A stretch of DNA of 64,000 bases, taken from positions 21,256-85,255 of the forward strand of contig CAYHCF010000015.1 of the NCBI GenBank assembly GCA_964355075.1, in the 5' to 3' direction. The notes below the pieces were generated by a model. That model saw only the letters and a list, made by a program, of their open reading frames with translations. It was not told the origin of the DNA and made no database searches. Position numbers and translations under genes: made by a program. Positions 8,185 through 17,979 of this stretch are shown piece after piece (within the stretch, counting starts at the first letter, position 1; each line of letters starts with the position of its first letter). The stretch comes from B1 sp964355075. GTDB taxonomy: Bacteria; Bacteroidota; Bacteroidia; UKL13-3.

Positions 8185-9195
8185 ATGAAAAAAATCATTT
8201 TAACAGCTTTATTAAGTGGACTTATTTACAGTATTGGTGTTTGTCAGGGCCCGACATTGTATAATTATAATATTGTGCCAAACACCGGTGACATCCAGGT
8301 TTCATACCTGGTTGACACCAACGGGGTCACATTTAATAACACAGGCCCAAATTTTGTTTGGGATTATAGTAACCTAAATGTTACTGAAAATAAGGTTTAT
8401 AGTTTTTTTGTCGCCCCTGAAACAACTCCCTATGAATTTTTCTTCAATAGTGCAACATTAGTAGGTACAGCAACCGATTACTATAGTTATTATTATGCAG
8501 ATACTAATGAATATTCACGGTTAGGTAATGGATCTTCAAGTTATGTTATGGTCAGCGCTGACCCTTTGAAAATGTACGAATTCCCGTTTAATTATGGTGA
8601 CCAAATGACAGATAGTATGTTTGCCACATATACATTAAGCAGCAAAATACATCAATATAGTGGTTTTAATTCACTCATAGCTGATGGCTGGGGAACATTA
8701 AAATTGCCAAAAAACACCTATTCGAATGTCCTGAGACTAAAAAGAATTCAATATTTTAAGGATACTGCTTCAGGAGAAAACACAGAAACCTTCAATACCA
8801 TGTACAGTTGGTATAATGGTATAAATAATTTCCCTTTATTACATGCTGGTTTTTATAAAAGATATACTTTTGGAAATCCAACTCCAACCATTAGTAATTA
8901 TATTTATGTCTCTGAACTGACAGTGATCAATTCCATACCTTCTTCAATAAATGCTACTACGGTAAATATTTATCCAAATCCTGCTCATCATGAATTAAAT
9001 ATTGAATTAAATACCAAACAACGAGTAAATATTGTTATTACCTTAATAGACTTATTAGGAAATAATGTTCGAACAATAAACACTCATGGTAAAGTTTTGA
9101 ACACAATAGACATATCAAATCTTCCTAAGGGAATATATGCTGTTAAAATTATTTCAGGACTAGAAGTACAAGTTAAAAGAATAGTAATACAATAG
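8185..9195 (+). CDS. Secreted protein with T9SS type A sorting tail
   Basis: A 336-residue protein with a signal peptide (1-20, ending IGVCQG) and a C-terminal T9SS sorting domain (about 262-336: VNIYPNPAHHELNIE, then GIYAVKIIS and a terminal KRIVIQ). The middle is rich in Tyr, Ser and Asn and strand-like, with no catalytic motif recognised. It should pass the inner membrane by Sec and be exported and anchored by T9SS. It lies between the AraC gene and a TonB receptor in one direction with short gaps, so it may capture the substrate or signal that the receptor handles; this is inference from position only. Confidence 0.8.
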   Translation: MKKIILTALLSGLIYSIGVCQGPTLYNYNIVPNTGDIQVSYLVDTNGVTFNNTGPNFVWDYSNLNVTENKVYSFFVAPETTPYEFFFNSATLVGTATDYYSYYYADTNEYSRLGNGSSSYVMVSADPLKMYEFPFNYGDQMTDSMFATYTLSSKIHQYSGFNSLIADGWGTLKLPKNTYSNVLRLKRIQYFKDTASGENTETFNTMYSWYNGINNFPLLHAGFYKRYTFGNPTPTISNYIYVSELTVINSIPSSINATTVNIYPNPAHHELNIELNTKQRVNIVITLIDLLGNNVRTINTHGKVLNTIDISNLPKGIYAVKIISGLEVQVKRIVIQ

Positions 9196-9238
9196 TTTTG
9201 AAGAATAGTCAAATTATCCTTAATTAAAAAAAAGTTTC

Positions 9239-11587
9239 ATGAAAATAGTGGCAAGAACAATTAGCCTGTTATTATTATTTGTTGCGAATATCGCTTTTTC
9301 ACAAAATGTTACACAAACCGTAAAAGGAAAGGTTTTCGATAACGAAACTCAGGTCCCGTTGATAGGAGCAACTGTGGTTGTTTTGGGTACAAACCCATTA
9401 TTGGGAGTTATAACAGATTTAGATGGAAATTATAAAATATCAAATGTTCCCGTTGGTCGTTATAATATTCAAATCAACTATGTTGGTTATTATCCGGCAA
9501 TCGTTTCCGAAATATTGGTAACATCGGGCAAAGAGGCAGTTATTAATCCCGGATTAAAACAATCTATTACACAAATGAGTGAAGTAACTGTAAAGGCTTT
9601 TTCTCAAAAGGACAAACCAATAAATTCTATGGCATCAATAAGCGCACGTTCATTTTCGGTTGAAGAAACTCAACGTTATGCAGGAGGCGTGGATGATCCT
9701 GCACGTATGGTTTCAGCATTTGCAGGCATAACTACGGGTAATATTGCATCCAATGCCATTGTTATCAGGGGGAATTCTCCTAAAGGTGTTTCCTGGAGGC
9801 TTGAGGGGGTTGATATCCCAAGTCCCAATCATTTTCCCGGTGCAAATAATTCGAGTGGTGGTGGTATCGTTACTGTTTTCAGCAGTCAAATGTTGGCCAA
9901 TTCCGATTTTTTTACAGGAGCTTTTCCCGCCGAATATGGCAATGCCCTTGCAGGTGTTTTTGACATGAAATTCAGAACAGGGAATAACGAGAAAAGAGAG
10001 CATACCTTTCAATTAGGTGTTTTAGGAATAGATTTAGCTTCGGAGGGACCATTTAAAAAAGGGAGTAAGGCTACTTATTTGTTTAATTACCGTTATTCTA
10101 CCTTTGGTTTAATACAATCATTATTACCTGCTGATGCAGGACTGCCCATCTATCAGGATTTGAGCTTTAAACTTAATTTCCCGAATAAATTGGGTAGCAT
10201 ATCTGTTTGGGGGATTGGTGCATTAGATAATTTGCAAAAGCAACTAACTAGTGATTCTTCCAAATGGGAAAGTGAAAATTCCAGAAGTGATTTAGACTGG
10301 AAACTAAGCATGGGAGCTGCAGGAGTAACTAATAAATTATTTTTAGGAACGAAAACATATATTAATACAACAGTTGCTGCATCTGGCACACTTAATAGGC
10401 TGAAGGCTAAACGTATTGACGATAATTTAATTGCAAGGCCAAATTGGTCATTTGATGATAATTCAGGTAAAATCATTTTCAGTACATTTATTAACCATAA
10501 GTTTAGCAAAAGAAACACTTTAAAAACAGGTATTAATTATCACAATTTGTTTTATAATTTAGATTTGAACAGCACAATTAATAATGTTCCTGAAACTTTT
10601 CAGAACTTTGTTAAAGAAAATGGTTATAGTAGTTTTTCAGAGTTATATATTCAATCAAAATACGATATTACTGAAAATCTGACCCTAAATACCGGCATTA
10701 ATACCAATTATTTTGCGCTGAATAACGATTTTTCGATTGACCCCAGATTAAGTGTAAAATGGCAATTATATTCAAAACACGCTTTAAGCTTTGGATTTGG
10801 AAAACACAGCCAGTTGGAAGCGTTAAAAATATACCTGGTTCACAAGAATATCAATGGAAACAAAGAATATCCAAACAGAGCGTTGGGTTTATCACAGGCA
10901 CTACATTACATTGTTGGATACGATTGGCAAATTACAAATAATATACGACTAAAGGTTGAACCCTATTATCAATTTCTATACAATATTCCGGGCAAACCCG
11001 GAAGTTCGTATTCATTAATTAATTTCACCCAGGAATGGACATTCAGGGATTCTTTGACAAATAATTCTCAAGGTAAAAATTATGGCATTGATGTAACTCT
11101 CGAGCGATTTCTAAATAAAGGCTATTATTTTTTGATAACTACTTCAATTTTCAAATCAGAATATCGGGGAGGTGATGGTATTTGGAGAAGTACAAAATTT
11201 GATAAACGATTTGTTGCTAATATATTATTTGGTAAAGAATTTAATCTAAAAAATAATAAATTACTAGGGTTGAATGGTCGTTTCACCTATATGGGTGGTG
11301 ATAGATTTAGCCCTGTATTAATGGCAGAATCAATAAAAGACAAAACGGTTTATTATGATGATACAAAGGCATTTGATATGCAAACTCCGGCAACTAAATA
11401 TCTTGATATAACGGTTACATACCGCATCAATAAAAAAAGATATTCAAGTGTATGGGCATTACAGATTAAAAATGTTCTGGGAGCTAAAAATTATGAAGGG
11501 TACGCATACTATTACAAAACAGGAACGATTGAAAATAAGGATTATGCTGTAATACTTCCGGTTTTGAGTTATAAAATTGAATTTTAG
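9239..11587 (+). CDS. TonB-dependent outer-membrane receptor, divergent copy
   Basis: A 782-residue receptor with signal peptide (1-21, ending NIAFS), carboxypeptidase-like domain (about 27-115, VKGKVFDNETQVPLIGATV), plug (about 135-245, AIVIRGNSPKGVSWRLEGVD) and barrel ending in SYKIEF. It shares the layout of the receptors at 4915 and 14702 but is clearly more distant from both than they are from each other. It is preceded 43 bases upstream by the T9SS cargo gene and not by the small conserved gene, and no half-site operator was found here, so it probably belongs to the AraC group. The substrate is unknown. Confidence 0.92.
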   Translation: MKIVARTISLLLLFVANIAFSQNVTQTVKGKVFDNETQVPLIGATVVVLGTNPLLGVITDLDGNYKISNVPVGRYNIQINYVGYYPAIVSEILVTSGKEAVINPGLKQSITQMSEVTVKAFSQKDKPINSMASISARSFSVEETQRYAGGVDDPARMVSAFAGITTGNIASNAIVIRGNSPKGVSWRLEGVDIPSPNHFPGANNSSGGGIVTVFSSQMLANSDFFTGAFPAEYGNALAGVFDMKFRTGNNEKREHTFQLGVLGIDLASEGPFKKGSKATYLFNYRYSTFGLIQSLLPADAGLPIYQDLSFKLNFPNKLGSISVWGIGALDNLQKQLTSDSSKWESENSRSDLDWKLSMGAAGVTNKLFLGTKTYINTTVAASGTLNRLKAKRIDDNLIARPNWSFDDNSGKIIFSTFINHKFSKRNTLKTGINYHNLFYNLDLNSTINNVPETFQNFVKENGYSSFSELYIQSKYDITENLTLNTGINTNYFALNNDFSIDPRLSVKWQLYSKHALSFGFGKHSQLEALKIYLVHKNINGNKEYPNRALGLSQALHYIVGYDWQITNNIRLKVEPYYQFLYNIPGKPGSSYSLINFTQEWTFRDSLTNNSQGKNYGIDVTLERFLNKGYYFLITTSIFKSEYRGGDGIWRSTKFDKRFVANILFGKEFNLKNNKLLGLNGRFTYMGGDRFSPVLMAESIKDKTVYYDDTKAFDMQTPATKYLDITVTYRINKKRYSSVWALQIKNVLGAKNYEGYAYYYKTGTIENKDYAVILPVLSYKIEF

Positions 11588-11659
11588 TTCAATCTGAACA
11601 TAGAATTGAATCATTAAATAAAATTATACCGGTAAAGAAATATTTGTTAATTTGCACAT

Positions 11660-14347
11660 ATGCTTCTAACAAAACTTCATATCCCACCTGCCGGAAATAA
11701 TATAGTTCATCGCCCGGATCTTTATGAGAAATTGAACATTGGACTAACCCGAAAACTTATCCTCATTTCGGCTCCTGCCGGATTTGGTAAAACGACACTT
11801 TTAAGTGATTGGATCAATCAGCAAAAGATTCCTACAGCATGGTTTTCTCTTGACAAAGGCGATAATGACCCGGTAGAATTTTTAAGTTATATCATTTCGG
11901 GAATACAAGGTATCAGCAAAGAATTTGGACAAAGTGCGCTCAAGCTGTTACATTCACCAAACAGACCATCCAGTGAATCTATCGTCAACCTGTTAATCAA
12001 CGATATACTCAGCATCAGTAAAAACTTTTTATTAGTTCTTGATGATTTTCATTTGATCAACAGCAGGGATACTTTTGAACTAATAACTTATTTATTAGAG
12101 CATATCCCTGATAATATACACCTTGTAATCCTGACCCGATCAGACCCAACACTATCTGTTGCACGATTAAGAAGCCAGCATCAGCTACTTGAGTTACGTT
12201 CATCAGACCTGAGTTTTTCAGCAAATGATATTTCGATTCTGTTTAACAAAAAGCTAAAGCTTGGCTTGTCCATTGAAGATGTTTATTCACTCGAAACCAA
12301 AACGGAAGGCTGGATTGCAGGCCTGCAATTAACAGCCTTATCCATGCAGGGCCATGAAGATATTTCCGGATTTATTCAGGACTTTAAAGGAGATAACCGC
12401 TACATCATGGATTATCTGATTGAAGAGGTTCTAAAGGTTCAAACGGAGGACATCAAAGAGTTTTTATTAAAAACATCAACACTGGAGCAAATGTCTGCTC
12501 CTTTATGCAACTCCGTTTTAAATAGAAATGACAGTCAGTTAATTCTGGAACTTCTTGAAAAAAATAACATGTTTGTCATCCCTTTAGATGATGAGAGAAA
12601 TTGGTACAGATATCATCACCTCTTTGCAGAATTATTAAAACAAAGGCTTCAACAAAAAAAGAAAGCAGACATTATTGATCTTCATAATAAAGCAAGTGAG
12701 TGGTTTAGGAATAACTCAATGCCTTTATTAGCGATTGAACATGCTCTGGAAACGAAGGATTTTAATAAAAGCATACAATTTCTGGGAGAAATAATAGAGA
12801 TTCTTTGGGAAAGCGGACAGCATGCTGTTATTGTGAAATATGGTGATTTATTCCCTGGTGAAATCATTAAGAAAAATGTTGAATTTTGTTTGTACTATTC
12901 ATGGATATTAATTATAGCCGGTCAAATCCAGAAAGCTGAACCTTTATTGTTGAGTGCTGAAAATATTACAAGAAAAAAAATTGATGATAAAAATTCATAT
13001 CCTGATGATATTCGATATAATAAGAAATTACTCGGTAAAATTTCCGTTGCCTTTGCTTACCTCTACTCGATTACGGCAGACCCGGAAAAAACTTTTAGCT
13101 ATGGTAAAGCAGCTATGCAAAACCTTTCGGAAGATGACCCTTTGTGGTTTAGCTGGGGATGGTACTCTGTTGGAATCGCAGAATCAATCAGGGAACATTT
13201 CAAGGAAAGTATCGGGGCTTATGAAAAAGCGCTGGAATATGGCAAAAAATCGGGCAACATCTATCTGATATCCACCATTGCCATTAATGTAGCTTATATT
13301 GAAACGCGCATGGGGCTTTATTCTTCTGCATACAAGAAATGTTCTGACCTGATCACGTTCATGAAAGAAAGTGGCTATTCGCAAATTGCCAAATCGGAAC
13401 CCAGATATGCAGGGCTATATTCGTGTATTGCCGGTATTGAATGTATGCGGTTAGATTTTGAGGAAGCTTTGGAAAACATAAAAATTGCATACAGCTTAAG
13501 CAAAAACGATTCCAACAATTCGTATAAAGTTATTGTGTTATTGGTTTATTCGCTTACTCTATACGGACTTGGGGATAAGGCCGGGATTATAAAGTTGCTC
13601 AATGAAGTAGAGGATATTATAAGACATAACAAAATTGCGCCAGCGGCAATGGCTATTTATATTGCCATGAAAGGGAGTATGCTAATTGAACAGAATGAAT
13701 TTGAAAAAGCAAGTCACTTTTATAAGAAAAACGGGCTTGGCATCAATAAAAAAATTTCCTATTTAGACGATCGTGGTTACTTTTCTTTTGTAGTATTACT
13801 GATATCGGAATTAAAATATAAGGAAGCAGAAAAAATTCTATCCGAATTACACACGATGGCACAAGCCGCAAACAGGCTTGAAACACTTGTTGATGTGAAA
13901 ATATTATATGCAATTTTGTATAAGCAAACAGGAAACAGAGATAAAGCGGTTGCCTCCTTGCTGGAATCATTGGAATATGCTGCGGATGAAAACATACTCA
14001 TGTCATATATATTTTATTATGACAGAATAAATGATTTATTAAAAGAGGTATTTACACTACAGGCTACTACAAATACTAATATACCCAGGAAGTTAATTGA
14101 TAAGCTAATAAATGCTTTGGAAAGAAAAGAAAAACTTAATAAAATAAGTTTAGAAGCAGGATTAAGCGCCCGCGAACTCGACACACTAAAACTAATTGCA
14201 GAAGATTTATCAAATAAGGAAGTTGCTGATAAGCTTTTTATTTCATTAAATACTACTAAAACGCATGTCAGAAATATTCTTCTGAAATTAGAAGTTGATA
14301 ATCGCTCGCAGGCCGTAACTAAAGCAAAAGAACTGGGCATAATTTAA
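11660..14347 (+). CDS. MalT-like LuxR-family regulator (STAND ATPase), copy 2
   Basis: An 895-residue paralogue of the regulator at 1866: Walker A APAGFGKTT (38-46), a Walker B region with LLVLDDFH (about 124-131), a helical repeat sensor domain (about 330-820) and a C-terminal LuxR helix-turn-helix (LSARELDTLKLIAEDLSNKE, then SLNTTKTHVRNILLK). The recognition helix differs from copy 1 at several positions (VNTVKTHAK against LNTTKTHVR), and the half-sites downstream differ too. Intact, with no frameshift. Followed at 117 bases by the small conserved gene and then a receptor, as in copy 1. Confidence 0.9.
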   Translation: MLLTKLHIPPAGNNIVHRPDLYEKLNIGLTRKLILISAPAGFGKTTLLSDWINQQKIPTAWFSLDKGDNDPVEFLSYIISGIQGISKEFGQSALKLLHSPNRPSSESIVNLLINDILSISKNFLLVLDDFHLINSRDTFELITYLLEHIPDNIHLVILTRSDPTLSVARLRSQHQLLELRSSDLSFSANDISILFNKKLKLGLSIEDVYSLETKTEGWIAGLQLTALSMQGHEDISGFIQDFKGDNRYIMDYLIEEVLKVQTEDIKEFLLKTSTLEQMSAPLCNSVLNRNDSQLILELLEKNNMFVIPLDDERNWYRYHHLFAELLKQRLQQKKKADIIDLHNKASEWFRNNSMPLLAIEHALETKDFNKSIQFLGEIIEILWESGQHAVIVKYGDLFPGEIIKKNVEFCLYYSWILIIAGQIQKAEPLLLSAENITRKKIDDKNSYPDDIRYNKKLLGKISVAFAYLYSITADPEKTFSYGKAAMQNLSEDDPLWFSWGWYSVGIAESIREHFKESIGAYEKALEYGKKSGNIYLISTIAINVAYIETRMGLYSSAYKKCSDLITFMKESGYSQIAKSEPRYAGLYSCIAGIECMRLDFEEALENIKIAYSLSKNDSNNSYKVIVLLVYSLTLYGLGDKAGIIKLLNEVEDIIRHNKIAPAAMAIYIAMKGSMLIEQNEFEKASHFYKKNGLGINKKISYLDDRGYFSFVVLLISELKYKEAEKILSELHTMAQAANRLETLVDVKILYAILYKQTGNRDKAVASLLESLEYAADENILMSYIFYYDRINDLLKEVFTLQATTNTNIPRKLIDKLINALERKEKLNKISLEAGLSARELDTLKLIAEDLSNKEVADKLFISLNTTKTHVRNILLKLEVDNRSQAVTKAKELGII

Positions 14348-14379
14348 ACCGATTCACCTTACAATCCTTTTATTAAGTA

Positions 14380-14420
14380 AAATCATCCTTTCAAATCATC
14401 CTTTGGGATGATTTTTTTTT
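14380..14420 (+). promoter_or_regulatory. Three half-sites/hairpin with T-run before small gene 2
   Basis: AAATCATCCT at 14380-14389 and 14393-14402, then GGGATGATTT at 14405-14414 and nine T (14412-14420). Spacings are identical to the element at 4591. Relative to it, C has become T in both direct copies and G has become A in the inverted copy, so the stem is kept. Read in reverse, the sites contain GGATGA, an exact match to the MalT box core GGAKGA known from E. coli. It can be an operator, a terminator of the regulator gene, or both. Confidence 0.7.
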
Positions 14421-14433
14421 GTGGGGTGTACCT

Positions 14434-14441
14434 GACCTTTG
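14434..14441 (+). promoter_or_regulatory. Weak -7 element of small gene/receptor operon 2
   Basis: GACCTTTG resembles TAnnTTTG with one mismatch and lies 19 bases after the last half-site, exactly as GATCTTTG does in the first module. The leader to the ATG at 14464 would be about 15-20 bases. Confidence 0.4.
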
Positions 14442-14463
14442 TTGAGAATTTAATCAATACAAC

Positions 14464-14676
14464 ATGAAAGGGAAAACCGAGATTAAAGTTGAGGGGCACC
14501 TTGACAAAAAAAGGATGAACTGGTTTGAAGGCATGGCTATTAGTTATGCAGGCAACAATACCATACTTACCGGAGATATTAAAGACGAAGCACATTTACA
14601 TGGGGTTTTAAATCAAATAAGAGACCTAAACCTCAAACTTATTTTAGTAAAACCGGCAGAAGAAAATAATTCATAA
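14464..14676 (+). CDS. Small conserved protein next to MalT-like regulator, copy 2
   Basis: A 70-residue paralogue of the protein at 4675, with the same motifs: TEIKVEGHLDKKRMNWFEGM at the start, LTGDIKDEAHLHGVL in the middle and IRDLNLKLILVK at the end. The longer acidic tail of copy 1 is missing, so the tail is probably not essential. No signal peptide or membrane segment. It is followed 25 bases later by the receptor at 14702. The strict retention of the pair regulator/small protein in both copies of the module points to a shared function, which is unknown. Confidence 0.75.
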   Translation: MKGKTEIKVEGHLDKKRMNWFEGMAISYAGNNTILTGDIKDEAHLHGVLNQIRDLNLKLILVKPAEENNS

Positions 14677-14701
14677 TAATTATAATATAAAACACGCAAA
14701 A

Positions 14702-17131
14702 ATGAAAAAGCTTTTTTTAACAACATTGGTAATTGCACTTTTCGCAATACAGGCATTTAGTCAAAAACTTTCACAAACAGTAAGAGGAACCATCATTGAC
14801 AACGACAGTAAATTACCACTAATAGGAGCCACTGTCATCATTCCTGGTACCAAGCCTTTAATGGGTACTGCAACTGATATAAACGGTAAGTTCAGACTGG
14901 AAAACATACCAATCGGAAGAATTAAATTACAATTATCTTATATGGGTTATGAAGCTAAAACCATCTCAGACATTATTGTAAACTCAGGTAAAGAGGTAGT
15001 ATTAGATTTCGCTATGCAGGAATCTGTTGCAAAAATGAATGAGGTTATTGTAAAGGCACACAAGAAAGGCGAAGCAATTAACGATATGGCGATGATTAGC
15101 GCCCGTTCTGTTTCTTTGGAAGAAACCGGTCGTTATACCGGGGGCATGAGCGATCCTTCACGCGTGGTTTCCAATTTTGCAGGAGTAGCCTGTACCGGTG
15201 ATGGTAGTAGTGATATCATCGTAAGGGGTAATGCTCCTAAGTACATGCAATGGCGTCTGGATGGAATAGAAATAACAAGCCCTTACCATTTCGATGACCA
15301 GAATGCATCGTTCGGTGCATTGACAGCATTAAACAATGATTTACTCGCCACCTCCGATTTCTTTTCCGGTGCATTTTCTCCGGAATATGGGAATGTTTTA
15401 TCGAGTATTTTTGATGTCAAACTCAGGACAGGAAATAACGAAAAATTTGAAGCTGCTGCGGGGATTGGCATAATGGGTACCGACCTTACGCTGGAAGGTC
15501 CTTTTAAAAAAGGATACACTGGCTCGTATCTTGTAAATTACAGGTATTCCGCCATTTCCCTGATAAAAAAATTGGGTTTGGTGGATGTACCGGGAGCATT
15601 GGACTACCAGGATGCGACTTTTAAAGTAGTCCTGCCTACAAAAAAAACAGGTACCTTTTCATTCTTCGGGCTGGGGGGATTAAACGACTTTTCTATGAAA
15701 AACATGAATAATAGTGATCTGTCTACACCCGGCGGGATAAAGAATGCGGATATCAGCAGAGATTATGACAAAAGCGCTAACCTCGAAAACATAGGAATGA
15801 ACCACACATTAACTGTAAATAACAACAGTTTTATTAAAACGTCACTTTCTTATTCTAAAAACGGATTTAACGATGATGTTTTCGAGACAAGAACAATAAA
15901 AAAATACAATAGTACCGGTGAATATGTAAATGATTCGGTGGGAGAAAGAACCCCTACCTTTAATAGCAGGATAGCAAATTCGGCCTACAGGGGAGCCATT
16001 ACCTACAACAATAAATTCAATGCTAAAAACAAAATTCAGATCGGTACAAAATACACCCTGTCTGTCTATGACTTTGATCAAAGCATGTTCAATCCGGCAG
16101 CAGCGGCTCTGTTGAAGGTAACTGATTTTAGGCAAAACGTAAGTTCGGTAAATAATTTTATAAGCTGGAAGCATTGTTTTAATGAGAATATCACCATCAT
16201 CGCCGGCTTGCATAACATGAATGTTTTATTGAATAATGAAAGTACGTTTGAGCCAAGATTAGCAGTAAACTGGAAGCTCAATGCAACTAATTCGTTTCAT
16301 GTCGGCTATGGTAATCACAGCCAGATGGAAAAAATTCAAAATTATTTCACCCGGATCACTCAGCCTGACGGAAGTGTAACTGAACCCAATAAAAACCTCG
16401 GCTTACTTAAAGCGCACCATTATGTAGCAGGTTATGAAAAGCAATTAACTGAACAATTAGTGGCAAAGGCAGAAATTTATTATCAGGACTTATATAATTT
16501 ACCGGTCGAAAATAACGACACGAGTTATTATGCAACCCTCAATGAAGGGATAGATTACCGGTATGTGGATTTGGTAAACAAAGGAAAAGGAAAAAACTAC
16601 GGGTTGGAAATTACCGTCGAACGGTTTTTTGATAAGAACTATTACTTTTTAATAAATGCCACACTGTTCGAGTCGAAATACAAATCATTAGAAGGTGTGT
16701 GGAGAAATACACAATACAATGGTAATTATTTATGCAATATCTTGTTCGGTAAGGAATTTAAAAATCTTGGCAAAAAGCTAAATCAGACACTTGCCATAAA
16801 TACAAAAGTATTTTTCGGGGGTGGCAAAAAATACATCCCGCTACTGAGAGATGCCAATGGCAATGTTGCGGTTGATCAGGCAAACAACCGGTATTTCGAT
16901 TATAAAAAAGCATACGAATCCAGCATTGATGATGTTTACCAGATAAATTTATCGGTAAGTTATAAATTCAACAAACAAAAAGCCACGCACGAGATTTTTA
17001 TTGATCTGATGAACCTCACAGACAACAAACCCAGAATGAGCGAATATTATGATGAGAGCAAACCCGGAAACATTGGCTACCGGGAAGGGTTTGGATTTTT
17101 CCCCAACGTGATGTACCGTGTTTATTTTTAA
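14702..17131 (+). CDS. TonB-dependent outer-membrane receptor, copy 2
   Basis: An 809-residue receptor closely related to the one at 4915: signal peptide (ending QAFSQ, about 1-20), carboxypeptidase-like domain (about 26-115, VRGTIIDNDSKLPLIGATV), plug (about 135-240, DIIVRGNAPKYMQWRLDGIE), and barrel ending in MYRVYF. The N-terminal domain is almost identical to copy 1, while the barrel loops differ, as expected if the two take up different but related substrates. Co-transcribed with the small gene upstream and probably controlled by the second MalT-like regulator. Next gene is 77 bases downstream. Confidence 0.92.
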   Translation: MKKLFLTTLVIALFAIQAFSQKLSQTVRGTIIDNDSKLPLIGATVIIPGTKPLMGTATDINGKFRLENIPIGRIKLQLSYMGYEAKTISDIIVNSGKEVVLDFAMQESVAKMNEVIVKAHKKGEAINDMAMISARSVSLEETGRYTGGMSDPSRVVSNFAGVACTGDGSSDIIVRGNAPKYMQWRLDGIEITSPYHFDDQNASFGALTALNNDLLATSDFFSGAFSPEYGNVLSSIFDVKLRTGNNEKFEAAAGIGIMGTDLTLEGPFKKGYTGSYLVNYRYSAISLIKKLGLVDVPGALDYQDATFKVVLPTKKTGTFSFFGLGGLNDFSMKNMNNSDLSTPGGIKNADISRDYDKSANLENIGMNHTLTVNNNSFIKTSLSYSKNGFNDDVFETRTIKKYNSTGEYVNDSVGERTPTFNSRIANSAYRGAITYNNKFNAKNKIQIGTKYTLSVYDFDQSMFNPAAAALLKVTDFRQNVSSVNNFISWKHCFNENITIIAGLHNMNVLLNNESTFEPRLAVNWKLNATNSFHVGYGNHSQMEKIQNYFTRITQPDGSVTEPNKNLGLLKAHHYVAGYEKQLTEQLVAKAEIYYQDLYNLPVENNDTSYYATLNEGIDYRYVDLVNKGKGKNYGLEITVERFFDKNYYFLINATLFESKYKSLEGVWRNTQYNGNYLCNILFGKEFKNLGKKLNQTLAINTKVFFGGGKKYIPLLRDANGNVAVDQANNRYFDYKKAYESSIDDVYQINLSVSYKFNKQKATHEIFIDLMNLTDNKPRMSEYYDESKPGNIGYREGFGFFPNVMYRVYF

Positions 17132-17208
17132 TAAGTATAGAACTCAATCAGTCATTTATATTTGAAAGCAGCAAAGAATTAGGTGAATTATCTTCAATAA
17201 ATAAAAAA

Positions 17209-17850
17209 ATGAAAAAAATAATCAAATTTGGTGAAGATGTGGAAGGATATAATATTCCAGTTTTAAACGAGCGGGAAATACGTGCAGCAGCAGGAATACT
17301 GTTTTTAGCTACTTTCACTTCATTAATGTTCATTCTGTTTAAAGGGAACTTTGTTCCGATAAAGTATGTTATAACTCTTTTTCTTTTGGATTTTATTATA
17401 CGGGTTTTTATAAATCCCAAATATTCGCCTACCCTGATTTTTGCACGTTTGATTGTTCGAAATCAAACACCTGAATACGTTGGAGCTGCACAAAAAAAGT
17501 TTGCCTGGATAATTGGTGTAGTATTATCAGCTACCATGTTCTTCTTTTTTATTATCGTAAATGCTTATAGCCCGATAACAGGTATTATATGTCTTATTTG
17601 CCTTGTATTTCTGTTCTTTGAATCGGCTTTTGGAATTTGTTTGGGATGTTTGTTTTATCCGCTCTTTTTTAAAGAAAAGGTACAATACTGCCCGGGCGAG
17701 GTTTGTGATGTGAAACAAAAACAGGATATTCAAAAAACGTCTAAAAGTCAATTTATTATTTTGCTGGTCTTTATAGCACTCATCTTTCTTACGGTCTATT
17801 TAATGAATGATAGGTTTAGTGAAAAACCATACGATTTAATGGGTATTTGA
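17209..17850 (+). CDS. DUF4395-family membrane protein
   Basis: A 213-residue integral membrane protein. The family features are NEREIRAAAG near the start, YVGAAQKKFAWIIGV in the middle and a Cys pair in the GICLGCLFYPLF segment, with another Cys pair in QYCPGEVCDV. About four to five membrane segments lie near 30-75, 100-150 and 180-200. The function of the family is unsettled; the paired cysteines suggest a thiol or metal role, but that is inference. It stands alone between the receptor island and a toxin-antitoxin pair. Confidence 0.75.
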   Translation: MKKIIKFGEDVEGYNIPVLNEREIRAAAGILFLATFTSLMFILFKGNFVPIKYVITLFLLDFIIRVFINPKYSPTLIFARLIVRNQTPEYVGAAQKKFAWIIGVVLSATMFFFFIIVNAYSPITGIICLICLVFLFFESAFGICLGCLFYPLFFKEKVQYCPGEVCDVKQKQDIQKTSKSQFIILLVFIALIFLTVYLMNDRFSEKPYDLMGI

Positions 17851-17913
17851 CCAACAGGATGAATTGTTTAACAAACAGGTGGTCATATAAAAACACGTGT
17901 AAAATAAAATAGA

Positions 17914-17946
17914 TTTGTACGTATTGTTGTTAAATTTGTATATTTG
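17914..17946 (+). promoter_or_regulatory. Bacteroidota-type promoter of the VapBC-like operon
   Basis: TTTG at 17914-17917 and TATATTTG at 17939-17946 match the -33 and -7 consensus with a 21-base spacer, the best promoter match in the window. It is 33 bases before the antitoxin ATG. Confidence 0.6.
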
Positions 17947-17979
17947 CAGGGATTGATCCTTTAACAAAAATAGAACGCC

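Noticed and set aside
4915..17131. SusC/SusD glycan-uptake locus
   Set aside because: The receptors are about 800 residues, and no SusD lipoprotein follows any of them.
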